A stretch of 48,448 bases of DNA from Prochlorococcus sp. AG-402-A21 (GCA_003279655.1 QCHI01000010.1:1-48448), one strand, 5' to 3'. Shown: positions 19,213 through 25,816, counted from the first letter of the stretch. Notes: generated by a model not told the origin, from the letters alone. A program made the numbers and translations.

Positions 19213-19809
19213 TTAGAGTGCTGAAAAGTATTCTTTGCTTCCTTTAGGGTCTTCTTTCATTGTTTTGTCGCCAGGTGTCCAGCCAGCAGGACATACTTCA
19301 TCAGGGTGAGATTCTACATATTGATATGCTTGTAAGATTCTAAGTGTTTCATCTATATTTCTTCCAACGGGTGCTTTGTTGATTGTTGAATGCATGATAA
19401 TACCACTCGGATTAATTATAAATAATCCTCTATCTGCTTCTCCATCATCATTTAAAACATTATAAGATTTGCAAATTTCACGTTTAAGATCAGATACTAG
19501 AGGATAGTTAATATCACCAATTCCTCCCTCATTTCTAGGTGTTTGAATCCATGCTAGGTGCGTAAATTTACTATCGACAGATACACCTAGAACTTCCGTG
19601 TTTTTACTACTAAAATCACTATATCTGTCACTGAAAGCAGTAATTTCAGTAGGGCATACAAATGTGAAGTCTAGTGGATAGAAAAATAGGACCACGTACT
19701 TGCCCCTGTACTTAGAGAGAGTTATATCCTTAAATTCTTGATCAACTACTGCTGTAGCAGCAAAGTCAGGAGCTTGCATTCCTACCCTTAGGCACTCATT
19801 TGACGTCAT
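19213..19809 (-). CDS. Typical 2-Cys peroxiredoxin
   Basis: 198 residues. Reduces peroxides using thioredoxin or a similar donor. The peroxidatic cysteine is C52 in FTFVCPTEI and the resolving cysteine C173 in DEVCPAGW; the C-terminal YF segment seen in peroxide-sensitive 2-Cys enzymes is present (KEYFSAL). Length and motifs match AhpC/Prx1-type enzymes of cyanobacteria, which protect the photosynthetic apparatus. The gene is convergent with the FtsH homologue and divergent from the 140-residue hypothetical gene. Confidence 0.96.
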   Translation of the reverse strand: MTSNECLRVGMQAPDFAATAVVDQEFKDITLSKYRGKYVVLFFYPLDFTFVCPTEITAFSDRYSDFSSKNTEVLGVSVDSKFTHLAWIQTPRNEGGIGDINYPLVSDLKREICKSYNVLNDDGEADRGLFIINPSGIIMHSTINKAPVGRNIDETLRILQAYQYVESHPDEVCPAGWTPGDKTMKEDPKGSKEYFSAL

Positions 19810-19933
19810 GGAATTTGATTCGTATTTTGTTTGGTTTGGAGAATAAAGAACTTCCCCTTTTCCTCTTTATAATTTATCATGTAAAGATCAGATAAACTTT
19901 AGCTTTCTATATAAGCAAGCATAATTTATAAAA

Positions 19934-20356
19934 ATGAATGATCCAAAAAGTTGGGACCCATCACTAGTCAAGAAATTTAGTTCTTCTAATCATTATAAGT
20001 TATTAAATCAGTTGAGGAATGAGGTTAAAAAGTATCCTTTAAATAATAAGAAAAAAACGACCTCCATTGGAAGCAGTTCATCTAATAAAGATAGCAAAAA
20101 TATATCAAATGTTTCTCAAACAAACATTAGTTCTTTAACTAATATTTCTAATCAGAATAATGAAATAGATACTAAAATTTCAACTGTAAGCTTTAATAAT
20201 GCCAAGAATTTTTCTATATATAACCAAGCGATTAATAATAAGAATGTTATTATTAATAATGAAAGTAACTTTTCAGATCATTCTAAATCAATTGAGGATT
20301 CTTCGTCTACGTCTTCGTCATTTAAAGAACGTCTTAATGAAATAGAAATGAAATAA
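19934..20356 (+). CDS. Conserved hypothetical protein with a disordered Ser/Asn-rich centre
   Basis: 140 residues. The N-terminus (SWDPSLVKKFSSSNHYKLLN, then QLRNEVKKYPL) and the C-terminus (SFKERLNEIEMK) look structured and amphipathic. Residues 45-125 are dominated by S, N, I and K and are probably disordered. I recall a similar end-conserved, middle-variable pattern in other marine picocyanobacteria, but know no function. No membrane segment or signal peptide. It starts the small-gene region that runs to 25.8 kb. Confidence 0.7.
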   Translation: MNDPKSWDPSLVKKFSSSNHYKLLNQLRNEVKKYPLNNKKKTTSIGSSSSNKDSKNISNVSQTNISSLTNISNQNNEIDTKISTVSFNNAKNFSIYNQAINNKNVIINNESNFSDHSKSIEDSSSTSSSFKERLNEIEMK

Positions 20357-20476
20357 TTTTACTTTTCTATTTTTTATCATTTTCTATTTTTGGATATATT
20401 AACATTGATAGAAAAATAATCTGAATATAAAGAAAGAATTTAGATGTTATGAATTAGGTTTATTCATAAAGGTAAT

Positions 20477-20549
20477 GTCAGTGGAGAGACTTGAACTCTC
20501 GACCTCAGCGTTATGAATGCTGTGCTCTAACCGGCTGAGCTACACTGAC
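20477..20549 (-). tRNA. tRNA-Met (anticodon CAT)
   Basis: The reverse complement folds as a standard cloverleaf of 73 bases: acceptor GTCAGTG/CACTGAC, D arm GCTCAGCCGGTTAGAGC, anticodon loop TTCATAA and T arm GAGAG-TTCAAGT-CTCTC. CCA is not encoded. G1-C72 is paired and the three G-C pairs of initiators are absent, so this is an elongator Met tRNA or possibly a lysidine-modified Ile tRNA, which shares the CAT anticodon. The anticodon stem has one A31-C39 mismatch next to the loop. Confidence 0.93.
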
Positions 20550-21012
20550 TCAATGATACCTGAATAAATAACAGATTATGTGCAGACTGTTTCCAAGAAA
20601 ATTATTCTTGAATAAGAGCTCAAATCTGATAAAAAAAGGTACACACTCAACATAATAATTCAGTATGGTCTTCTACGGAAGAAATCTTTAGATCAAAATT
20701 ATTTTGAGCTATCTGAATAATGGCAAATCAGTCAATTAGAGGTTTTGGACATTGTCGAGAATGGAAAAAATTTTTTGACCATTGCTTACGAGATTGATCA
20801 AAAAGCAAAGAATCTGTTAAAGACCCAATAAACATAATATTAAAAGATAGTCAATTAACAGGTAGAATAAGTTTTTTATCGTTTTTTAGATATTCAAATA
20901 TAAAAAAATGTTGAATTTTTTAATCTTGTAAAGCAAAGAGAAAGAGAATATTAAATAATTTTAATTTATCTTAGAATTAACTATATATAAAAATATAGCA
21001 ATAGACACTCCT
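20550..21012. other. Gene-poor interval with one interrupted reading frame
   Basis: 463 bases without an intact gene of recognisable quality. The only protein-like signal is the interrupted + frame at 20720-20914, listed separately. The rest is AT-rich with no clear inverted repeat. Confidence 0.5.
20720..20914 (+). pseudogene. Possible degraded small gene with one in-frame TGA
   Basis: An ATG opens a 25-codon peptide (MANQSIRGFGHCREWKKFF...) that stops at a TGA at 20795-20797. The same frame then stays open for 38 more codons to a second TGA at 20912-20914. Composition on both sides looks protein-like, including clustered aromatic and basic residues. It may be a decayed gene or simply a short ORF followed by chance open frame. 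No similarity recognised. Confidence 0.25.
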
Positions 21013-21201
21013 ATGAGTAGTAATTACTTAAAAGCATACCATCCGACACCTGACTATCCAGACAAAATTTTATACACAAAAATATCGAAAGTTTCGTATC
21101 TTTTGAAATTAAAGGCACAAGGTAATTCTTTATCTGATTTGGATAGAAAACACAAAACATGGGGAAAAAATAGTCTTATACAAAATGACTTTTCCTCATA
21201 A
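21013..21201 (+). CDS. Small hypothetical protein
   Basis: 62 residues, basic (K/R rich) and soluble, with many Y, S and K residues. The N-terminus reads MSSNYLKAYHPTPDYPDKIL. No domain recognised. The ATG has no convincing ribosome binding site, but picocyanobacteria often lack one. The frame is isolated, with gene-poor DNA on both sides, so it could also be a chance frame. Confidence 0.4.
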   Translation: MSSNYLKAYHPTPDYPDKILYTKISKVSYLLKLKAQGNSLSDLDRKHKTWGKNSLIQNDFSS

Positions 21202-21277
21202 ATTTTTGTCAGAGAAACATAATCAAACATAAGTTTGCTTTATTGTTTTATATATAATCAATATATCTGTGAATTTT

Positions 21278-21373
21278 TTATGATGTTTGTTGCCAATATA
21301 AAAAAGCTTTGCTATTAATATTTTGAGGGTGATCGGAACATAATGAAGCTTCCCCAACAGTAAGCTTCGTCAT
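21278..21373 (-). CDS. Possible 31-residue peptide
   Basis: A minus-strand ATG frame of 31 residues beginning MTKLTVGEASLCSDH, with varied composition. GAGG abuts the ATG directly, too close for an ideal ribosome binding site. It overlaps a strong inverted repeat, so the region could equally be a structured RNA. No homologue recognised. Confidence 0.2.
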   Translation of the reverse strand: MTKLTVGEASLCSDHPQNINSKAFLYWQQTS

Positions 21374-21377
21374 CCTC
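21325..21377. repeat. Two-helix inverted repeat, possible structured RNA
   Basis: GAGGGTG (21325-21331) pairs with CATCCTC (21371-21377), and ATGAAGCTT (21343-21351) pairs with AAGCTTCGT (21362-21370). The two helices would stack on the 3' side, with an 11-base bulge on the 5' side and a 10-base loop. No T-run follows, so it is not an obvious terminator. Confidence 0.35.
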
Positions 21378-21554
21378 AATTATTTAAGGATTATACGTTT
21401 AAAAATCAAATTATCCATTAGAAACTAATTTCTTCTAAATGAATAGTCTTATGTTATAGCAACTTATAAACAAGTGTTATGTCAGTCTTTAATAAACTAA
21501 AATTATTTGATTAACCATCTCTAATTTGAACTAAAAAATTTATTTGTTAACTAT

Positions 21555-21677
21555 CTAATGATCGCAAGGTGTTAGGCAACTCCACATTGATTTTGAATTA
21601 TCGCATAGGTTTTCCCAATGATGATACTTATCCTTACCTGAGTAAATATAGGTTCTCCAGCCAACCTGAATAGAATA
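21555..21677 (-). pseudogene. Start-less protein-like frame, possible gene remnant
   Basis: About 40 codons open on the minus strand between a TAA (21678-21680) and a TAG (21555-21557). The translation includes VGWRTYIYSGKDKYHHWENL and ends with three cysteines near its C-terminus. Composition (W, Y, H, C) is unlike random AT-rich DNA. There is no ATG, GTG or TTG at its head; the only internal ATG leaves 10 residues. It may be the 3' end of a decayed gene. Confidence 0.3.
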
Positions 21678-22050
21678 TTAAACTTCAAAAAACAAACATA
21701 TTTTTAAGATTTTATTTAAATTTATATCTTTATATTATTTAGTTAATATTTTTCAGTATATATTTCAATTTAGAAGCAGTCAATCTATCCTCCAGAAACA
21801 ACTAGTTATTACTCTTGGAGTATTATCAATATCAATTGTGGCAACTTGACCCTTCAAGATAAATAAGATTATTTTTCTTACCTCTGTGCAGATCTAATAT
21901 GAGAGACCGACAAAGAATATTAATCATAAAATCTAATTTAAATAAAATACTAATGTCATATAAAAGTAATTTCACGAAAAAATAATTTAAAAATATAATT
22001 GTAAACTTGTATCAAAAATTGCTAAAATAAAAAGTTGTCATAAAAGACAA

Positions 22051-22215
22051 TTAATTGTTTTTAGGATCTTCATCCTCATTTCCAAGCCTAATTTCGACTC
22101 CAACAAAAGTTGCGAATAATACTATTAATAGCCCAATTATTGATTTCCATAGGCCAATATGTGTCGTTGGCTCAGGAGATTGGAAGAAATCTGGAATCAT
22201 AAGTGGATAATACAT
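22051..22215 (-). CDS. Small single-helix membrane protein
   Basis: 54 residues. A short N-terminus (MYYPLMIPDFFQSPEPTTHI) is followed by one hydrophobic helix around GLWKSIIGLLIVLFATFVGV and an acidic tail (GNEDEDPKNN). The ATG directly follows the TAG of the 68-residue gene (TAGATG), which supports coupled translation and this start; an in-frame ATG five codons later is an alternative. The shape resembles small thylakoid proteins, but it matches none of the photosystem subunits I know. Function unknown. Confidence 0.65.
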   Translation of the reverse strand: MYYPLMIPDFFQSPEPTTHIGLWKSIIGLLIVLFATFVGVEIRLGNEDEDPKNN

Positions 22216-22422
22216 CTATTTTTCTTCTTCCCACTCTTCTTCAGCTTTATCTAGTATGTCTTCAACTGTATTATCAAAAGTTTCAGCTACTGATCTTAAC
22301 ATTTTTGAAATTGTTTCATCTGGACAAGCTAGATCTTTTTGGATAGCTTCCGCACAGTCCTTAATTTCCTCCCATGCATCTACCAAGACTTGAGAATCGA
22401 CTGGTTTCCAATCTTCTGTCAT
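22216..22422 (-). CDS. Small acidic protein
   Basis: 68 residues, strongly acidic, helical and soluble, ending in a run of glutamates (EEEWEEEK). It has two cysteines (DCAEAIQKDLAC) and no membrane segment. The start is set at 22422 because AGGAG lies 7 bases upstream of this ATG; an ATG five codons earlier overlaps that Shine-Dalgarno and is less likely. It is followed without a gap by the 54-residue membrane protein gene, so the two probably function together. Family not recognised. Confidence 0.72.
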   Translation of the reverse strand: MTEDWKPVDSQVLVDAWEEIKDCAEAIQKDLACPDETISKMLRSVAETFDNTVEDILDKAEEEWEEEK

Positions 22423-22427
22423 AGATA

Positions 22428-22432
22428 AACTC
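22428..22432 (-). promoter_or_regulatory. Ribosome binding site that sets the start of the acidic protein
   Basis: AGGAG reads on the minus strand 5-7 bases upstream of the ATG at 22420-22422. This favours that start over the upstream in-frame ATG at 22437. Confidence 0.6.
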
Positions 22433-22613
22433 CTCAAATGATAAATGATGGATATTTTGTGAAAGATAAAATATTAGCTTTTACATAGCCTAATACAGTC
22501 TTGAACCTTCATTTAATTATAAGGTGAGGGGATAACTGTTTTTTCATTCAATTATGGAAAATTCAAGAGAATAAATTCAGAAGCTTAGGTCAAAGCCATA
22601 GGAACCAGAGAGC

Positions 22614-22703
22614 ATGGCAGTAAAGCTATATATAGCGAAAGCTCAATCTGAGTCAACACTCGCACGAAAGGAAATAAAAGGAAATAGAGGATTCCATAAA
22701 TAA
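22614..22703 (+). CDS. Possible 29-residue basic peptide
   Basis: ATG frame of 29 residues beginning MAVKLYIAKAQSESTLARKE, basic and soluble. A purine-rich AGAGAG lies just upstream. The frame sits in an otherwise empty 376-base interval and could be chance. The terminator at 22908 lies downstream on the same strand. Confidence 0.28.
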   Translation: MAVKLYIAKAQSESTLARKEIKGNRGFHK

Positions 22704-22798
22704 TTTATTTTTCTTGTGTCAAGAAGTTTCAAACTTTTAATTCTTATTTACGAATTTTGAAAAACACCTATAAATAAAGATAGAGATTAGTTTTTATC

Positions 22799-22858
22799 AT
22801 GCTTTTGCCTAAGCCAGTTAGACCTGTTGATGCTGAAAAGAAAGGAAAAGAAGATTAG
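22799..22858 (+). CDS. Possible 19-residue peptide before a terminator
   Basis: ATG frame encoding MLLPKPVRPVDAEKKGKED, proline-rich then charged. It ends 49 bases before a strong intrinsic terminator on the same strand, so the region is very likely transcribed. Whether the transcript is translated or is a small RNA cannot be told from sequence. Confidence 0.35.
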   Translation: MLLPKPVRPVDAEKKGKED

Positions 22859-23183
22859 ATCTTTATTAATTGATTAATTTCTTTTAAAATTAAAAATTTA
22901 ATTATTTGAGAATATAGGTATATATATACCTATATTCTCTTTTTTTGTAATTAATTTTATAATAAAATATCAATCAATGCTAATTTTATTTATAACAGAA
23001 AGAATAAATCCACCCCTTAATTAATAAAATATATTTTTGCAACTATAAATTCTTACCAATTGATACATTCAACTATTGACATTAAAAAAATCTTTGGCAA
23101 ATTTATTTAGGGTTTCTTCCATTTTAAATCTAAGTCATTTTATTTTATACATCTAGGTAATTTCACTCTTTTTCATTTTCTCT
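22859..23183. other. Non-coding interval containing the palindromic terminator
   Basis: 325 bases without a gene. It holds the terminator at 22908-22946. A TTGACA near 23075 could be a -35 box for the gene at 23184, but I see no good -10 at the right distance. Confidence 0.4.
22908..22946 (+). terminator. Intrinsic terminator: perfect 32-base palindrome plus T7
   Basis: Bases 22908-22939 are a perfect palindrome with 16-base arms (GAGAATATAGGTATAT and its complement), followed immediately by seven T on the plus strand. No T-run lies on the other side, so it terminates rightward transcription. No ordinary gene lies upstream on this strand for more than 1.5 kb, only the small ORFs at 22614 and 22799. 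Confidence 0.8.
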
Positions 23184-23351
23184 ATGAAAACTGCTTCTAA
23201 AGAACTTCAAAGGCTTAGATCCATGGCTGAGAATTCATTGAATAGGACCGCTGAACTTAAAAAGGTTTTGGCACAAATTGAAGCTACTCTATCAAGAGCA
23301 GAATCTCAAAAAGTATTAGATAAGACAAGCAATAAACAAAAAAACAATTAG
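23184..23351 (+). CDS. Small helical hypothetical protein
   Basis: 55 residues, basic and almost entirely helix-forming (ELKKVLAQIEATLSRAESQK), with heptad-like spacing of L, I and V suggesting a short coiled coil. The ATG follows a pyrimidine-rich leader without a Shine-Dalgarno. Similar short helical proteins are encoded at 24333-24443 and 36179-36358. Function unknown. Confidence 0.55.
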   Translation: MKTASKELQRLRSMAENSLNRTAELKKVLAQIEATLSRAESQKVLDKTSNKQKNN

Positions 23352-23515
23352 TTCATTCAATATTAACTCTAAGACATAACATAAGTTACAAAATAAAAAA
23401 TTTTTTTGCTTATCTTATTACTTACTTTCCATAGGATAATAATAAAAATATATTCAACTGATCATATAATTACTCAAAAAAACCCGAGATAATAAAGTTA
23501 ATGCATAAATAATTA

Positions 23516-23704
23516 CTAATGAATTATAAAGTAATGGATAATAAGAGAAATCAATATACCAGTCCATAATCCCTTAAACCAACTTAGTACTAACATTTGA
23601 TAATTAGTTAATTTAAAGTGATTTTGAATAGCAAGGGCGGCCCTTTTGTCAAAACCTAGTAATAATTGTTTTTTCCCATCAGAATTAAACAATTTCCTGT
23701 TCAT
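23516..23704 (-). CDS. Small hypothetical protein with one C-terminal membrane helix
   Basis: 62 residues. The first 33 are basic and soluble (FDKRAALAIQNHFKLTNYQM); the rest forms a hydrophobic helix (LSWFKGLWTGILISLIIHYF). The arrangement suggests a tail-anchored membrane protein. No known family recognised. It is one of several small membrane proteins in this region, with those at 22051, 24448 and 24969. Confidence 0.6.
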   Translation of the reverse strand: MNRKLFNSDGKKQLLLGFDKRAALAIQNHFKLTNYQMLVLSWFKGLWTGILISLIIHYFIIH

Positions 23705-24332
23705 TTATCTCTTGTGTGTACATTAATATTAGATCATAGATTTCTATGCATAATATTATTTAATAAATTTCATCATATATTTCTAGAATTTTTCTTTTAA
23801 TATGTATTTTACGGATTTAACCAATAATATCCCCCTCACACTGTAGATAATGATCGTCAATAAGGATTTGGTTGAATTCGAAATTAGTATTACTGACAAG
23901 GATTTGTTTATAGATGATTTAGGTTTGACCTAGCAAAATCTTATTTTAGGAATTAACTGCAATTTCTCACTTACAAAAGAAAATAAAAATCATTGGCAAA
24001 GACGCAATTATTTACCGATATGAAGGATTTATCTTATTACTAGAGAAATAAATTCTACGCTAGCTTTATATTATGAGAAAATTAATGAAAACAAGCTTAC
24101 TTTAACCTGAAAAATGATATTTGATTCATACCGATTTTAATTTTATTATCTCGATAATAAAAAATACATATCTCATATTGCTGATATTCAAGATAAATAC
24201 TTGTTATTTGGAATATTGTTGTTAAATTTTAAATAAATTTACTACTAATACTTTTTTTATTCCAGACCATATGAGGACGCATTACATGTTTCTAAAAAAA
24301 ACATAGGTTCGTTCATTTTTTCTTTTTTTTAC
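23705..24332. other. Gene-poor interval holding a probable pseudogene
   Basis: 628 bases. No intact gene is visible; the protein-like frame at 23850-24110 is interrupted twice and listed separately. Confidence 0.45.
23850..24110 (+). pseudogene. Probable pseudogene interrupted by two in-frame stops
   Basis: One + frame runs for 87 codons from an ATG at 23850 to a TGA at 24108-24110, broken only by TAG at 23931-23933 and one TGA near 24020. The three pieces read like one soluble protein (for example LVEFEISITDKDLFIDDLGL, then HWQRRNYLPI, then STLALYYEKINENKL). DNA this AT-rich should contain several more stops by chance. Family not recognised. Confidence 0.35.
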
Positions 24333-24443
24333 ATGACCTGCAATTGCCAGCACTGCACTGAAATAAAAAAACAGCTTGAAAGAGCAGAACAAAGACAGGC
24401 AGAATTATTTAAAGCTAGGAGTTCTAAATTAAATATTAGATAA
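24333..24443 (+). CDS. 36-residue peptide with a CxCxxC motif
   Basis: Begins MTCNCQHC, a close cysteine cluster able to bind a metal ion, followed by a highly charged helix (EIKKQLERAEQRQAELFKAR). The frame ends 4 bases from the convergent 71-residue gene. Composition strongly suggests a real small protein, though no homologue is recognised. It could act as a metal-binding helix or be part of a protein complex; this is speculation. Confidence 0.5.
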   Translation: MTCNCQHCTEIKKQLERAEQRQAELFKARSSKLNIR

Positions 24444-24447
24444 TTTT

Positions 24448-24663
24448 TTATTCATTATATGGAATTACAGGAATTTTTATTCTCAAACTTCTGATATTAA
24501 TGTTAGTTTGTTCATCGGACTGTATAGCTTCTTTTTTAATATTCCCTATAGAATCTGTGTCTTTTACTGCTTCAAGGTTAACAAAAAAGAAGTATGTAGC
24601 TATTAATAGTAAATAGGGTGAATGATTTATTAAACTTTTTATAATGTTAGAGATTAACTTCAT
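24448..24663 (-). CDS. Small hypothetical protein with one N-terminal membrane helix
   Basis: 71 residues. A hydrophobic helix at about 15-29 (SPYLLLIATYFFFVNL) is followed by a polar region and a C-terminal SLRIKIPVIPYNE motif. The helix could be a signal anchor. I recall similar proteins ending in IPVIP in related picocyanobacteria, but know no role. Start at ATG 24663; no alternative is better. Confidence 0.65.
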   Translation of the reverse strand: MKLISNIIKSLINHSPYLLLIATYFFFVNLEAVKDTDSIGNIKKEAIQSDEQTNINIRSLRIKIPVIPYNE

Positions 24664-24968
24664 TCATTCGCGAATTCATTATTACTAATATTACTATAGA
24701 TTCCATGTTATGCTTATTCAATACGTAATCTTGATTATTTCTTGTAGTATAAAGTTGATAAAAGGATTATTATTTAAAATATTTATATAATTGTAATAAG
24801 GCTTTAACAAGTACTTTATACAAATAAATTCGATAAAATTCATATTCTTTTATACTCATAATTATTAGTGAAAATGAAGATTCACACACATGTATAAAAG
24901 AATAAATTTAAAAAAAAAATTATATAAAAAAATAACTCACGTAAGAGAATTATCTTAGTTATATTTAT
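24664..24968. other. Intergenic region, nothing recognised
   Basis: 305 very AT-rich bases with long A runs near 24905-24935. No gene, tRNA or strong hairpin seen; a 29-codon minus-strand frame (24770-24859) is low in complexity and was rejected. Confidence 0.4.
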
Positions 24969-25193
24969 TTGAGCTTCTTAAATGATTTGAATCTATTAGC
25001 AACAGCTTTGTTCTTTCCAGATTATGGAAATTTCGGCATCCCTTGGGATTTAGTTCTTCTTCATTTTTATTTTTTCGCTATTTTTATTCCATTTATTGTG
25101 ATTTATAATGCAGCTAGAAGTTCAAATAGAGAAAATCCAACAAGAATTAAAGATCAAAGTACAAGATATCCAGATCTACATCCTCGTGCCTAA
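24969..25193 (+). CDS. Small membrane protein with a TTG start
   Basis: 74 residues. The sequence reads as real protein: ALFFPDYGNFGIPWDLVLLH leads into a hydrophobic helix (LHFYFFAIFIPFIVIYNAA), followed by a polar tail rich in R, N, P and D. No ATG exists in the frame; the only usable start before the hydrophobic region is TTG at 24969, since a stop lies at 24942-24944. The frame at 25108-25317 overlapping it is a shadow. Function unknown. Confidence 0.6.
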   Translation: MSFLNDLNLLATALFFPDYGNFGIPWDLVLLHFYFFAIFIPFIVIYNAARSSNRENPTRIKDQSTRYPDLHPRA

Positions 25194-25206
25194 TTTTTTG
25201 CATGCC

Positions 25207-25386
25207 TTAAGTAATCTTATTAATATAGAGCACATCATAGTTTCTATTATCAGATTCAAGAGCAGTTATCCATTCTCTAAACTCACTTTCAAGAGCTTTT
25301 TTGTTTTTGCCTTCTAGTTGTGTAATCCTCTTAAGTGCGGAGTTAATTGTAACTTCACAACTTCCTAATAAACTTGTCTTAGACAT
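25207..25386 (-). CDS. Small hypothetical protein, paralogue of the 61-residue protein at 25631
   Basis: 59 residues, soluble and helical, beginning MSKTSLLGSCEVTINSALKR. It aligns over nearly its whole length with the protein encoded at 25631-25816: S-x-EV-x-(L/I)N-x-(S/A)L(R/K)R, then (L/E)G-x-N(R/K)(E/K)AL, (E/S)(Y/F)(K/R)EW and a C-terminal VLY. The two genes face away from each other across 244 bases. The match supports both frames as genes. Family and function not recognised. It ends 13 bases from the convergent 74-residue gene. Confidence 0.75.
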   Translation of the reverse strand: MSKTSLLGSCEVTINSALKRITQLEGKNKKALESEFREWITALESDNRNYDVLYINKIT

Positions 25387-25451
25387 TTCAATCTGATAAT
25401 TACTAATATCTTAGTTTCATTGTTAACCATTGTTAATTAGTAAATACCGTA

Positions 25452-25571
25452 ATGCAAAATTTATTTCTAGCACCTATTCCGTTTCTATATAAATTCACTA
25501 ATAGGTTGGATTATATTTTTTATTTTTTTATTCATTTCTATTATAAAAGAATATATTTTGTATTTTGGTAA
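25452..25571 (+). CDS. Possible 39-residue hydrophobic/aromatic peptide
   Basis: ATG frame of 39 residues (MQNLFLAPIPFLYKF...) rich in F and Y, lying between the two divergent paralogues. AT-rich DNA easily gives F/Y/I/K-rich frames, so this is weak. Confidence 0.15.
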   Translation: MQNLFLAPIPFLYKFTNRLDYIFYFFIHFYYKRIYFVFW

Positions 25572-25630
25572 TAAATGAAACTGAAATATAATAGAAAATC
25601 ATTTATTATTAGAATAGATTATTTCCATCT

Positions 25631-25816
25631 ATGTCTTCAAGACAATCTGGGGCGTTACAGTCAGTTGAGGTAATGCTTAATGGATCACTTAGACGACTCA
25701 ATAATTTGAATGGTGCGAACAGGGAAGCTCTATATGATGAATACAAGGAATGGTTTGAGGTAGATGAAAATAATGTAATTAACGATGGAGTTTTATACTG
25801 CAATTATCTCGGATAA
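25631..25816 (+). CDS. Small hypothetical protein, paralogue of the 59-residue protein at 25207
   Basis: 61 residues, soluble and helical: SVEVMLNGSLRRLNNLNG, then ALYDEYKEWFEVDENNVI, ending VLYCNYLG. Similarity to the minus-strand protein at 25207-25386 spans about 50 residues and includes the EW pair and the VLY end. A minus-strand frame over the same bases (25609-25803) is a shadow. It ends 10 bases before the convergent trmL stop. The pair probably arose by an inverted local duplication; role unknown. Confidence 0.72.
   Translation: MSSRQSGALQSVEVMLNGSLRRLNNLNGANREALYDEYKEWFEVDENNVINDGVLYCNYLG

Larger units (their letters stand above)
21202..22050. other. Gene-poor interval of about 850 bases
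   Basis: No intact gene of normal size. It contains a possible folded RNA or short ORF at 21278-21377, a start-less protein-like frame at 21555-21677 on the minus strand, and a further start-less open frame of about 33 codons on the minus strand near 21810-21910. The remainder is low-complexity AT-rich sequence. Confidence 0.5.

Noticed and set aside
23836-23850. CCTCACAC-like string resembling the loop of the Yfr1 small RNA
   Set aside because: Only a partial match, with no flanking stem-loops or T-run as in Yfr1.
24770-24859. 29-codon minus-strand frame (MSIKEYEFYRIY...)
   Set aside because: Dominated by Y, K, L and I as expected from AT-rich DNA; no ribosome binding site, neighbour or repeat supports it.
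25609-25803. 64-codon minus-strand frame over the 61-residue gene
   Set aside because: The plus-strand frame has a paralogue next door, which decides the coding strand.
19934-25816. Island inserted at the tRNA-Met gene
   Set aside because: The tRNA 3' end faces left (20477) while the gene-poor stretch lies mainly on its 5' side, no repeated tRNA 3' end was found, and no integrase is present.
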